Shown piece after piece: positions 1 to 7,725 of a stretch of DNA of 17,674 nt (positions within the stretch are counted from its first letter, which is position 1; the number at the start of each line of letters is the position of its first letter). The notes below the pieces were generated by a model. That model was not told the DNA's origin, did not search any database, and was given only the letters and a program-made list of their open reading frames with translations. The position numbers and the translations under genes are program-made. Origin of the DNA: RGIG3178 sp964533965 (GTDB lineage: Bacteria > Bacillota > Clostridia > Christensenellales > QAND01); NCBI GenBank assembly GCA_964533965.1, contig CAZHNN010000030.1, positions 1-17,674 on the forward strand, in the 5' to 3' direction.

Positions 1-1750
1 TGATATAATGCGAATCCATATTGATGCCCAGCTTGGAGAGGTAACTTAACGATACATTGAGCGAACCGGTTCCGGACAATTCCATCAGCGTTCGCGCGGC
101 GCTCAGGTTGAGGGATTCCTTGATGGCAGTTCGCATGGTCACGGGACCGATGGTATTTCCCGCCGACGGATAGCTTCCGTCCGTGCTCCACCCTGTCACT
201 TCTCCCTTCATGTTGGCGATGATAGTTGCCGCTCCCAAGCCCGCGCTGTCAATCGCAGGGCCATAGACGCTCAGCGGCTTGATTGAAGATCCCACCGGCT
301 GATGGGACATATAGGCTCGGTTGAGAACCTTCAATCCGGTAGGTTCGGTGCGCCCGCCTACCATGGCCTTGATCTGGCCGGTGCGGAAATCGATCACGAC
401 GGCAGATGCCTGAGGTTGAATAAGTTCGGTTGTAGAGCCGTCCGCATTCGGGTCGTTGGTGGTGGCGTCGCTTGGGTTCTTTGTCTTGGGATACCCCTTG
501 TACTTATAGACGGAGGTCTCCGTCGCGTTCTGAACGTCCATGTCCACAGTCGTATAGATGTGGTATCCGGACGTGCGCAGTTCATAATCGATCGCATTCC
601 GGTTTTCCGTCGTGTCGGGCAGGTTTCGTGCGGTCAAGAAATGGTCGATGACATCGTGGATTACGTAATCCACAAAGCTTGGCGCAGCGCTCAACGCGGA
701 ATTGGTGCGCTCAGGGTTGATATGCACCTTTTCGCTAAGCGCCTGGTTGTATTGATCGTATGTGATATAGCCTTGCCGATACATGCGGCTCAAGACGGTA
801 TCGGTCCTGTTGTCGGTCAATTCCGGGCGATTGCGCGTGTAGTAGTTGCGGCGTGGATCATAGGTGTTGGGGCTCTGCACCATACCGGCCAACATCGCGC
901 ATTCGCGAAGCGTCAGCTGGTTCAATTCCTTGCCAAAATAATCGCGGGCTGCGCTCTTGACGCCGTAGTTGCCTTGGTTGAGGTTCACGTCATTCAGATA
1001 TGCTTCAAGAATCTGTTGTTTAGAGTATTGTTTTTCCAACTCATACGCGAGATACGCTTCCTGAATTTTCCTCTTATAGCTTCGTTCCGATGTCAGCATG
1101 CGGTTTTTGATCAGCTGCTGCGTGATGGTGGATGCGCCTTGTGTATTGGCATCCGAAGTCAGGTTGCTGATGAACGATCCTGCGATGCGCTTGATGTCCA
1201 CGCCGTTATGTGTAAAAAAGCGCGTATCTTCAATTGCGACGATCGCGTTGATGAGATTCTTCGGAAGTTCGTTGTATGAAGCCCACAGTCGGTTCTGGGA
1301 GCCGGAATACGTCGTGATAAGCTCACCGTTTTGATCATAGATCTGGCTTGCAAGGGCGGTATCTGTCAGAACATTCAAGCTCAGGTCGGGGGCTGTGTTT
1401 ATATAGGCTCTGGCAATGCCGAACAGAGCGCCGCCTGCGATAAAGCAAATGACGAGCAGCAGAACGATGATGAGCCTGAAAGACGTTACCATCACGCTCA
1501 GCACAAAACTGGGAGGGCTTGTACGGGGTTTGAATATCGCTTCGGGCTTGCTGCCGTCATGATCCACACGTCTGTCAAGAGACAAAAGCATAGCATCGTA
1601 CCATCGAAAGATTCCTTTGCGTTGTTTCGGTTTCTGCGTTTTATTATCGCTTGCACGCACCGTACGCATCGGAAGCGTCTGTTCGTCGATCGGACGAAGC
1701 GCATTGGTTTGCGAACGAATGGGTTTGCGGCCTTTATTTGATCCGTTCAT
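1..1750 (-). CDS. Class A penicillin-binding protein (transglycosylase/transpeptidase), 3' part outside window
   Basis: Bifunctional peptidoglycan synthase of the PBP1A family, acting at the outer face of the membrane. The reverse strand is open from ATG at 1750 to the left edge (583 codons), so the C-terminus is missing. A basic N-terminal cytoplasmic tail is followed by one membrane segment at about residues 91-113. The GT51 transglycosylase domain has the EDxxFxxHxG motif with catalytic Glu at about 173, and GASTITQQL at about 205-213. The transpeptidase domain has GSSIKP, with nucleophile Ser488 and Lys491 (SxxK), and SLN at 547-549 (SxN). The KTG motif would lie beyond the window. AAGGAG on the minus strand (plus positions 1757-1762) sits 6 nt before the ATG and decides the start. 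It is transcribed divergently from the yunB-like gene. The family call is secure; which paralogue (PBP1A, 2c or 4) cannot be settled. Confidence 0.95.
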   Translation of the reverse strand, partial: MNGSNKGRKPIRSQTNALRPIDEQTLPMRTVRASDNKTQKPKQRKGIFRWYDAMLLSLDRRVDHDGSKPEAIFKPRTSPPSFVLSVMVTSFRLIIVLLLVICFIAGGALFGIARAYINTAPDLSLNVLTDTALASQIYDQNGELITTYSGSQNRLWASYNELPKNLINAIVAIEDTRFFTHNGVDIKRIAGSFISNLTSDANTQGASTITQQLIKNRMLTSERSYKRKIQEAYLAYELEKQYSKQQILEAYLNDVNLNQGNYGVKSAARDYFGKELNQLTLRECAMLAGMVQSPNTYDPRRNYYTRNRPELTDNRTDTVLSRMYRQGYITYDQYNQALSEKVHINPERTNSALSAAPSFVDYVIHDVIDHFLTARNLPDTTENRNAIDYELRTSGYHIYTTVDMDVQNATETSVYKYKGYPKTKNPSDATTNDPNADGSTTELIQPQASAVVIDFRTGQIKAMVGGRTEPTGLKVLNRAYMSHQPVGSSIKPLSVYGPAIDSAGLGAATIIANMKGEVTGWSTDGSYPSAGNTIGPVTMRTAIKESLNLSAARTLMELSGTGSLNVSLSYLSKLGINMDSHYI

Positions 1751-1790
1751 TGAAGGCTCCTTTGTGTCAACGCAATACAAGTTTGCTCAT

Positions 1791-1799
1791 AGTATACCA
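1791..1799 (-). promoter_or_regulatory. Candidate extended -10 promoter for the PBP gene
   Basis: Read on the minus strand, TGG-TATACT forms a TGn-extended -10 element about 40 nt upstream of the PBP start codon. No good -35 hexamer lies 17 nt upstream, which is typical of extended -10 promoters. Motif reading only. Confidence 0.45.
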
Positions 1800-1840
1800 T
1801 ATGGGACTTAAAATAAAAAAGGCGGGAGCAAAACAGGAGA

Positions 1841-2503
1841 ATGAAGAAGCCTTTATCAAAGTCAAAAAAAATACTCCTGGCAATTGCACTATGCCTTATC
1901 CTCTGTGCGTTGGTTGCACTGGGATTTGAGCTCAGCCTACGCAACGTAGCCAGGCAAGTTGCGGTATCGCGTGCTGCCGTCATAGTGAACAACGCCGTTA
2001 CCGCCTCCGCTTACCGGGGGGATCTTGTGTCCTATTACGATAAATTGGTCGTGATACAGCGCAATGATCTGGGTGAGATACAGAGCGTACGCATCGACGG
2101 ATATGCTGTAAGCCAGCTATCGGGACAAATACAGGCGAGTGTTGTAACCATGGTGGAGGCGGATTCGCAAAAACCGTTGACCATCTCTCTCTCAAGCATT
2201 TTGGGTACCGCCGCTATCGGTGTTTCCGGGCCTCGTTTTACGGTGGATTGCAGCGCATTGCCAAGCGTGGATGTGAACATACAGAGCAAGTTTGAAGAAG
2301 CTGGCATCAACCAGACCAAGCACAGCATTACGGCCAATATCCATACCTATGTCCGCTTGTATGTATCTGGGCGTCTGACGGTGTATGAAAACACAACGCC
2401 TGTGCTGTTGTGCGAAACCGTCATTGTGGGCAAAGTGCCAAGCGCATATCTGCAAAATAATTCGGACAATTCCTTGCTGCCCCTGCTGCCATTGACGCCT
2501 TGA
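1841..2503 (+). CDS. yunB: YunB-like sporulation protein
   Basis: A 220-residue protein with a lysine-rich start, one N-terminal membrane segment at about residues 9-29, and an extracytoplasmic domain. The YunB signature is visible: a helical LRNVARQVA segment after the membrane anchor, a central LGTAAIGVSGPRF stretch (121-133), FEEAGINQTKHSI (151-163), and a closing CETVIVGKVPSAYL (191-204). YunB belongs to the SigE mother-cell regulon in Bacillus subtilis and is needed for full sporulation; its biochemical role is unknown. The start is the only in-frame option, but its ribosome-binding site is odd: AGGAG ends one base before the ATG, and a second purine-rich box (GGCGGGAG, 1821-1828) lies 12 nt upstream. 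I did not find a convincing SigE promoter in the 90-base divergent intergenic region. Confidence 0.85.
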   Translation: MKKPLSKSKKILLAIALCLILCALVALGFELSLRNVARQVAVSRAAVIVNNAVTASAYRGDLVSYYDKLVVIQRNDLGEIQSVRIDGYAVSQLSGQIQASVVTMVEADSQKPLTISLSSILGTAAIGVSGPRFTVDCSALPSVDVNIQSKFEEAGINQTKHSITANIHTYVRLYVSGRLTVYENTTPVLLCETVIVGKVPSAYLQNNSDNSLLPLLPLTP

Positions 2504-2505
2504 GG

Positions 2506-2535
2506 TAGACAATCAAACACCATCGATGGTATGAT
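2506..2535 (+). promoter_or_regulatory. Candidate SigA promoter upstream of yebC, containing a 12-bp palindrome
   Basis: TAGACA (2506-2511), an 18-nt spacer and TATGAT (2530-2535) each match the SigA hexamers at 5 of 6 positions. A perfect palindrome, ACCATCGATGGT (2519-2530), fills the spacer and abuts the -10, so it could be an operator. This is motif reading; no regulator is identified. Confidence 0.45.
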
Positions 2536-2672
2536 AAACAAAAAAGCACTGATCGGGGATATGTAAAGCATGATTCGGCCGCATGCGCGTGATTGAGGCG
2601 GTTTTAGCGCATGTCGGCATTATGGGATCATTCTTCTGCCATCACTGGGAGCTTACGATAAGGAGTATCATC

Positions 2673-3398
2673 ATGTCCGGGCACAACAAGTGGAGTACCA
2701 TCAAATTCAAGAAGGGAAAGACCGACGCGCAACGCGCTAAGGTTTTTACCAAGATAGGGCGCGAGATTGCGACTGCCATCAAAGAAGGCGGCAGCGCCAA
2801 CCCTGAAAACAACAGCCGACTGCGTGACGTCATTGCCAAAGCAAGGGCCAACAACATGCCCAACGACAACATTGCGCGCAGCATCGCAAAGGCTTCCGGC
2901 GATATGGGCAATGTACATTACGAGGAAATACTCTACGAAGGTTATGGTGCCGGTGGCGTTGCGGTTATTGTGGAAGCGCTCTCTGACAATCGTAATAGGA
3001 CGGCAAGCGATGTACGCCATGTGTTTGACAAATGGGGCGGATCGCTTGGTACAAACGGATGCGTGTCCTGGATGTTCAAGCGCATGGGCGTTTTGATCGT
3101 GGAGCGCAAAACCGGTATGGATGAGGACGAGATCATGACAATGGCGTTGGATGCGGGTGCTATGGATTTTGACGCCTCTGAGGATGCGTTTGAGATCGAT
3201 ACCGATGTCGTGAGCTTTTCCCAAGTCCGCGAGGCTTTGGAAACGAAGGGATTGACGTTCCTCTCTGCCGAAATCGAATGGGTTCCGGACAACACGGTGG
3301 AAGTGGATGAGTTGATTATGGAGAAAATGGAAACGCTCATCGAGAAATTTGAAGAATTGGACGACGTGCAAAACGTGTATCATAACATGTCGATGTAG
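2673..3398 (+). CDS. yebC: YebC/PmpR/TACO1-family protein
   Basis: A 241-residue cytoplasmic protein covering the whole family length. It begins MSGHNKWSTIKFKKGKTDAQ, the near-invariant YebC N-terminus, followed by RAKVFTKIGREI, then RLRDVIAKARANNMPNDNI, then YEGYGAGGVAVIVEALSDNRNR, and NGCVSWMFKRMG. Family members have been described as DNA-binding regulators (PmpR) and, more recently, as translation factors that relieve ribosome stalling at difficult sequences such as polyproline; the sequence alone does not tell which applies here. AAGGAG (2660-2665) lies 7 nt before this ATG and fixes the start. An in-frame extension back to 2583 is open but has no ribosome-binding site and no family resemblance. 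It follows the yunB-like gene by 169 nt and precedes the BofC-C gene. Confidence 0.95.
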   Translation: MSGHNKWSTIKFKKGKTDAQRAKVFTKIGREIATAIKEGGSANPENNSRLRDVIAKARANNMPNDNIARSIAKASGDMGNVHYEEILYEGYGAGGVAVIVEALSDNRNRTASDVRHVFDKWGGSLGTNGCVSWMFKRMGVLIVERKTGMDEDEIMTMALDAGAMDFDASEDAFEIDTDVVSFSQVREALETKGLTFLSAEIEWVPDNTVEVDELIMEKMETLIEKFEELDDVQNVYHNMSM

Positions 3399-3423
3399 CG
3401 GTATAACCGACGATATTTGGGAG

Positions 3424-3463
3424 AAAATCATCCTTGGGGAGAAATCCGGAGGGATGATTTTTT
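3424..3463 (+). terminator. Inverted repeat with T-run overlapping the start of the BofC-C gene
   Basis: AAAATCATCC (3424-3433) pairs perfectly with GGATGATTTT (3452-3461). An 18-nt loop lies between them and can form a small inner GGA-GAAA-TCC stem. T residues continue to 3463. It lies just after yebC, so it may terminate yebC transcripts. It also covers the purine-rich ribosome-binding site (CGGAGGG, 3447-3453) and the TTG start of the next gene, so it could instead, or in addition, control that gene's expression. Confidence 0.55.
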
Positions 3464-4061
3464 GTTTACAGATTCGAGGAGAAGAAGGCGGCAAAAGAAC
3501 AGATTAATGACGCTCGGCATCATTGTGTTGGTGCTCGGGATGGTAATGTATGGATACAATGTCTCACGCGCACAGGTAAGGCAGCAGGCTACGACGCTAA
3601 CTCCCACCCCAAAAGCGACCGTGATGCTGCCTGGCGTAACCCCCAACATCCCCGCGATGGTAGAGTCGCCGCAGGTTTTGGCGGAGCATGCGACAATCAT
3701 ACTCAAGACCAAATACCTCGGCTGCGGACATGTCAGGGAACAGGAGTTGACGGTCGATGGTATCACGGGAATGAGCCAGACGCAGTTTGCGGCGCTGTAC
3801 CCGCAGTGCGTCATCACTGCGTTTTCGCCAACGCGCGTGGAGATGACACGCGATATGGACGGCGTTTGCCAGAAGCATTACGTTTTGAAACAGGAGGGTT
3901 CCGCATTGGTTATCTACCAGCGCGATTCGGATGATTCATGGCGCAAGGTACAGACCATTGAGGACTTTGTGATGACATATAAAGATAAAGAGCTTGAAAA
4001 AGGCGTTGTCTTTGATAACATGCAGCAGATCGAGAGTTTTTTGGAGAACATCGGAGAGTAG
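3462..4061 (+). CDS. Membrane-anchored protein with BofC C-terminal-like domain
   Basis: A 199-residue protein: arginine-rich cytoplasmic start (residues 5-14), one membrane segment (about 16-32), a Pro/Thr-rich linker (about 43-70), and a C-terminal domain (about 78-197) resembling BofC_C. The domain shows KYLGCGH (84-90), FAALYPQCVITAFSPTRVEM, then DGVCQKHYVLKQ (133-144) and a late GVVFDN segment. In B. subtilis, BofC is a forespore-secreted inhibitor of SpoIVB signalling in SigK activation. Proteins with only this C-terminal domain often sit beside ruvC in Clostridia, where the function is untested. The start is uncertain: TTG at 3462 has CGGAGGG 8 nt upstream; TTG at 3417 is in frame but has no ribosome-binding site; ATG at 3507 would remove most of the basic tail. 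Confidence 0.75.
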   Translation: MFTDSRRRRRQKNRLMTLGIIVLVLGMVMYGYNVSRAQVRQQATTLTPTPKATVMLPGVTPNIPAMVESPQVLAEHATIILKTKYLGCGHVREQELTVDGITGMSQTQFAALYPQCVITAFSPTRVEMTRDMDGVCQKHYVLKQEGSALVIYQRDSDDSWRKVQTIEDFVMTYKDKELEKGVVFDNMQQIESFLENIGE

Positions 4062-4141
4062 ATTTCATGTTCTGCAGCGGCACACAGCCGGTTTACTCGT
4101 AGGACATTTCCAATAGAACAAGAGTGAAATTTCATGAATCC

Positions 4142-4173
4142 AAGGCGTGGCGAAAAGCCGCGCTTTTCCTTAT
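4142..4173 (+). terminator. Rho-independent terminator after the BofC-C gene
   Basis: AAGGCGTGGC (4142-4151) and GCCGCGCTTT (4157-4166) form a 10-bp stem with two G-T wobbles and a GAAAA loop, followed by a T-rich tail. It separates the yebC/BofC-C segment from the promoter of proA. Confidence 0.8.
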
Positions 4174-4214
4174 TCAATCAGAAAATCCTCTTGGTTTTGC
4201 GGTACAAATCTTTA

Positions 4215-4243
4215 TTGACGGAAAAGAGTCAAAATAATACAAT
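4215..4243 (+). promoter_or_regulatory. SigA-type promoter for the proA-ruv operon
   Basis: TTGACG (4215-4220), a 17-nt spacer and TACAAT (4238-4243) match the vegetative consensus at 5 of 6 positions in each hexamer. It lies directly after a terminator and 25 nt before the proA start. No terminator is visible until after yajC, so it may drive proA-ruvC-ruvA-ruvB-queA-tgt-yajC. Confidence 0.75.
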
Positions 4244-4268
4244 CAAACAAACGGAAGGATGTGATGAA

Positions 4269-5516
4269 ATGGGCGACTGCTTGCAGATGGCTCAAATGGC
4301 AAAGAATGCGGCGCCGAAGATGGCGCTGTTGGGCCGCGCGCAGAAGGATGCGATCCTTTTAGCCATGGCAGAGGCGCTCGTTGAGGAAAAGGAGCACATT
4401 CTGGCTGCCAATTCGGAGGACTTGGCACAGGCAAAGGAAAACGGCATGCGTGAGTCGCTGATAGACCGGCTTAAGCTTACCGATGCGCGTATCCAATCCA
4501 TGGCGGATGGCATCAAGGCTTTGATAACGCTGGAAGACCCAACCAGCCGCGTTCTTGGCGGTTGGAGGCGTCCGAACGGCTTGTGGATAGAAAAACGCTG
4601 CGTCCCGCTTGGCGTTGTCGGCATCATCTATGAGGCCAGGCCAAACGTCACCGCAGATGTTGTGAGTCTCTGCATCAAAAGCGGCAATGCATGCGTGTTG
4701 CGCGGAGGAAAAGAAGCCATCGAATCCAACAAGGCCATCATGGAAGTGCTGACGGATGCGGGCGTTCGTGCGGGAATGCCCGAGGGCAGCATCGCATTGA
4801 TCACCGATACCGACCGATCTTCGGCGCAGGAGATGATGCGCTTAAACGGCATCATCGATGTATTGATCCCACGTGGCGGAGCCGGGTTGATCCAATCCGT
4901 GATGGAAAACGCCTCGGTACCGATCATCGAAACCGGTGTGGGAAACTGCCATGTGTATGTGGATGAATCCGCCGATTTTTCAATGGCGCTTTCGATCCTC
5001 ATAAACGCAAAGTGCAGTCGGCCTTCGGTCTGTAACGCAGCGGAAACCTTGCTGATCCATGAGAACATCAAGCTTACATTTTTGCCTCTCGCGACGAAAG
5101 CTCTTTTGGACAATGGCGTGGAGATGCGCGGTTGCGAACAGAGTATGAAAATTATGCCGGACATGATGAAGCCTGCTACTCAAGAGGATTGGGCGACGGA
5201 ATACGACGACCTCATCATGGCGATCCGCGTTGTACGCAACCTTGACGAGGCACTTTGTCATATCGCCCAATATGGAACGCGTCACAGCGAGAGCATTGTG
5301 ACGGACAGCGAAAAGAACGCGGAGCGCTTTTTGAACGAGGTCGACGCTGCATGCGTCTATGTCAACGCTTCCACGAGGTTTACAGATGGGTTTGAATTTG
5401 GATTTGGCGCGGAAATCGGCATCAGCACGCAAAAGCTGCATGCCCGGGGACCGATGGGGCTCAATGAGTTGACCAGCATCAAATACGTCGTGCGGGGCAG
5501 CGGCCAGATCCGCTAG
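4269..5516 (+). CDS. proA: Gamma-glutamyl phosphate reductase
   Basis: A 415-residue enzyme, normal family length, that reduces gamma-glutamyl phosphate with NADPH to glutamate-5-semialdehyde in proline synthesis. Recognised by VPLGVVGIIYEARPNVTADV (112-131), the LRGGKEA segment (144-150), IPRGGAGLI (200-208), ETGVGNCHVYVD (221-232), and RPSVCNAAETLL with the catalytic Cys255. The C-terminal HARGPMGLNELTS (391-403) is also typical. The start at 4269 has GGAAGG at 4253-4258; the frame is open upstream to 4134, but that stretch holds the terminator and promoter. proB, its usual partner, is not next to it, so glutamate 5-kinase must be encoded elsewhere. The short 54-nt gap to ruvC suggests cotranscription. 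Confidence 0.97.
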   Translation: MGDCLQMAQMAKNAAPKMALLGRAQKDAILLAMAEALVEEKEHILAANSEDLAQAKENGMRESLIDRLKLTDARIQSMADGIKALITLEDPTSRVLGGWRRPNGLWIEKRCVPLGVVGIIYEARPNVTADVVSLCIKSGNACVLRGGKEAIESNKAIMEVLTDAGVRAGMPEGSIALITDTDRSSAQEMMRLNGIIDVLIPRGGAGLIQSVMENASVPIIETGVGNCHVYVDESADFSMALSILINAKCSRPSVCNAAETLLIHENIKLTFLPLATKALLDNGVEMRGCEQSMKIMPDMMKPATQEDWATEYDDLIMAIRVVRNLDEALCHIAQYGTRHSESIVTDSEKNAERFLNEVDAACVYVNASTRFTDGFEFGFGAEIGISTQKLHARGPMGLNELTSIKYVVRGSGQIR

Positions 5517-5570
5517 CTGCACCGGATATCGAAAAACATCTAAACGCTTGAGTTGCAAAAGGAGTAATGC

Positions 5571-6065
5571 ATGGTCATTTTGGGGTTGGATCCGGGTCTT
5601 GCCATACTTGGTTATGGGGTCATCGACTACACACCGGGATGCAACTTTAAAGTATTGGACTTCGGCTGTGTGTATACCAAAGCTCATACGCCACTTCCTG
5701 AGCGGCTTTTGCGCATAGGGCAGGGTGTGGAACTCCTTTGCACGCAGTACGCGCCGGATGCCATCGCCGTGGAGGAGCTTTTTTTCAACAAGAACGTATC
5801 GACCGCCATCATGGTGGCACAGGCCAGAGGGGCAGCGTTGATGAGCGCTGCCAGATATACGCAAAAACTCTACGAATATACCCCGCTGCAGGTCAAACAG
5901 GCCGTCGTAGGGTATGGCAGGGCGGACAAGCATCAAGTGCAGGAAATGGTGCGGATTTTGCTGAACATGTGTGGGATTCCAAAGCCGGACGATGCGGCGG
6001 ATGCCTTGGCAATAGCGATATGCCATGCCAACAGCAGCGATCTTCCGCTGACATCTTTGATTTGA
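5571..6065 (+). CDS. ruvC: Crossover junction endodeoxyribonuclease RuvC
   Basis: A 164-residue Holliday-junction resolvase that makes symmetric nicks at junctions held by RuvAB. The RNase H-like fold is seen from LGLDPGLAILGYGVID at the N-terminus with the first metal ligand Asp7; VEELFF gives Glu68 (equivalent to E. coli Glu66), and PDDAADALAIAI gives Asp141 and Asp144 (equivalent to Asp138 and Asp141). All four acidic catalytic residues are therefore present. AAAAGGAG (5557-5564) lies 6 nt before the ATG; another ATG at 5567 is out of frame. Nine bases separate it from ruvA, and together with ruvB the complete resolvasome is encoded in one block. Confidence 0.97.
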   Translation: MVILGLDPGLAILGYGVIDYTPGCNFKVLDFGCVYTKAHTPLPERLLRIGQGVELLCTQYAPDAIAVEELFFNKNVSTAIMVAQARGAALMSAARYTQKLYEYTPLQVKQAVVGYGRADKHQVQEMVRILLNMCGIPKPDDAADALAIAICHANSSDLPLTSLI

Positions 6066-6074
6066 GGGAAAGCG

Positions 6075-6662
6075 ATGTACGCGTTTATCAACGGTATTGT
6101 GGATAGGCTTGGAGATGACAGCGTTGATTTGGATTGTCATGGCGTGGGATATGAGATATTCACGAATCCGTCGTCTATGCAGTCGCTTTCATTGGGCAAA
6201 CCCACAAAGTTGTACGTCCAGCTTATCGTTCGCGAGGACGCCCATACGCTGTACGGTTTTGCACAAAAGGAAGAGAAGGAGATGTTCGTTCGGCTTCTGA
6301 CCGTCTCCGGCATCGGTCCCAAGCTGGCACTTTCCATCCTTTCTTCAATGACCGCCCCGCAGGTAGCGATGGCGATCATCGCAAACGATGAGAAGACATT
6401 GGTGCGCGTGCCTGGGTTGGGAAAAAAGACGGCACAACGGCTTATTTTAGAACTCAAGAGCAGGATGCAGTCCGAGCATGCATTGACACAAGCCCCGGTT
6501 GTCTTGGCAGCGGAAGACAACGTGGACGATGCCGTGGCGATTCTGATGGCGATGGGCTTTGCCCCGCAGGACAGCGCCGCAGCGGTGGCGCTGGTGAAAG
6601 CGGAAGGTGGAAATGCGGAGCAGATGGCGATGAGCGCTTTAAGAAGATTGGATAGGAAATGA
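6075..6662 (+). CDS. ruvA: Holliday junction branch migration protein RuvA
   Basis: A 195-residue, standard-length RuvA. It binds four-way junctions as a tetramer and loads the RuvB motors. Domain I, an OB fold, spans about 1-62 (MYAFINGIVD, GVGYEI, LYGF). Domain II carries two helix-hairpin-helix motifs: LLTVSGIGPKLALSIL (about 74-89) and LVRVPGLGKKTAQRLILELK (about 109-128). A linker leads to domain III (about 149-195), with AVAILMAMGF, which contacts RuvB. GAGGGA just upstream of the ATG serves as ribosome-binding site and follows directly on the ruvC stop codon. Confidence 0.97.
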   Translation: MYAFINGIVDRLGDDSVDLDCHGVGYEIFTNPSSMQSLSLGKPTKLYVQLIVREDAHTLYGFAQKEEKEMFVRLLTVSGIGPKLALSILSSMTAPQVAMAIIANDEKTLVRVPGLGKKTAQRLILELKSRMQSEHALTQAPVVLAAEDNVDDAVAILMAMGFAPQDSAAAVALVKAEGGNAEQMAMSALRRLDRK

Positions 6663-6684
6663 TTGATAAAAACGGCGGTGTACG

Positions 6685-7714
6685 ATGCAAGATGATGATC
6701 GCATTCTGACGTCGTCCATGCGCATGGAGGATGCGGAGATTGAACAATCCCTGCGCCCCAAAACGCTGGACGAATACGTCGGTCAAGAAAAAATAAAACA
6801 ACAGATGCGCATCTTTATTCAGGCGGCACGCTTACGCGGCGAGCCCCTCGACCATGTGCTGCTCTATGGCCCTCCCGGACTTGGCAAGACCACGCTTGCC
6901 GCGATTGTGGCAAACGAGATGGGCGTGAGTTTGCGCATGACGACAGGTCCTGCGATCGAACACCATGGAGATCTGGCGGCGATTCTCTCCAATTTGCGCC
7001 CCGGCGATGTGTTGTTTATCGACGAAATACACCGTTTGAACAGCAACGTCGAGGAAAAGCTGTATACAGCGATGGAGGACTTTGCGCTGGACATCATTAT
7101 CGGCAAAGGGCCCAGCGCCAAGACCATGCGGTTGACGCTGCCGCCCTTTACGCTGGTTGGAGCCACGACGCGCGCCGGTATGCTGACAAGTCCGCTTCGG
7201 GATCGCTTTGGGGTGATAAACCGCCTTGAAATGTACAGCATTGAAGAATTGACCACCATCGTGTTGCGTTCCGCCCGAATCATGAAGGTGGAAATCGACC
7301 AGGGCGGCGCTGTGGAGATAGCTAGCCGAAGCCGCGGCACGCCGCGCATTGCAAACCGCTTCTTGCGGCGGGTGCGGGATTACGCACAGATCGTGGCGAA
7401 TGGCATCATTACCGAAGACGTTGCCATGAAAGCGCTGAACATGCTCGAAGTGGATGAGATAGGCCTGGATGAAGTCGACCGCAACATCCTCAAAACGATT
7501 ATCTTCAAATTCAACGGCGGACCTGTTGGGTTGGAAACGCTTGCGGCAAGCACCGGGGAAGAAACCGTAACCATTGAAGACGTATATGAGCCGTATTTGC
7601 TACAGCTTGGATTCATCCAACGCACCCCGCGCGGGCGCATCGCAACGGAAAACGCATATGCACACCTNNNNNNNNNNAACCAAAACGGATCAGATGCGCT
7701 TTGATGTGAAATAG
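6685..7714 (+). CDS. ruvB: Holliday junction branch migration ATPase RuvB (interrupted by assembly gap)
   Basis: AAA+ hexameric motor that pulls DNA through the RuvA-bound junction. Visible motifs are Walker A GPPGLGKTT, Walker B LFIDEIHRLN, sensor 1 GATTRAGMLTSPLRDRFG, and sensor 2/arginine region GTPRIANRFLRRVRDYA. The C-terminal winged-helix segment has GGPVGLETLAAS and LGFIQRTPRGR. Ten Ns at 7668-7677 fall after AYAHL, only a few residues from the usual C-terminus. The nominal frame ends with TGA at 7702-7704. The adjacent frame reads TKTDQMRFDVK to a stop at 7712-7714, which looks more like a RuvB tail; I therefore end the gene there and infer that the true gap is not 10 bases. The ribosome-binding site (GGCGGTG) is weak. 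The 22-nt spacing from ruvA suggests one operon. Confidence 0.93.
7668..7677. other. Assembly gap (10 Ns) inside ruvB
   Basis: Ten undetermined bases near the end of ruvB. Ten Ns is a common placeholder, and the coding frame on the right does not fit the frame on the left with a 10-base gap. Confidence 0.95.
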
Positions 7715-7725
7715 AAGAAGAGAGA

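Noticed and set aside
302..1279. 325-codon plus-strand open frame
   Set aside because: It is antisense to the PBP gene, whose minus-strand frame is fully open with GT51 and transpeptidase motifs. The plus-strand product shows no recognisable family.
2583..2672. Longer N-terminus for YebC
   Set aside because: Open frame only; there is no Shine-Dalgarno, and the family begins exactly at MSGHNKW with AAGGAG 7 nt upstream.
2628..3494. 288-codon minus-strand open frame over yebC
   Set aside because: Same reason: it mirrors a conserved gene and its product has no recognisable motifs.
4134..4268. Longer N-terminus for ProA
   Set aside because: The extension overlaps a terminator stem and the proA promoter, and is not part of the family.
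4980..6140. 386-codon minus-strand open frame across proA and ruvC
   Set aside because: It spans two well-supported plus-strand genes and resembles no family; it is a by-product of their codon usage.
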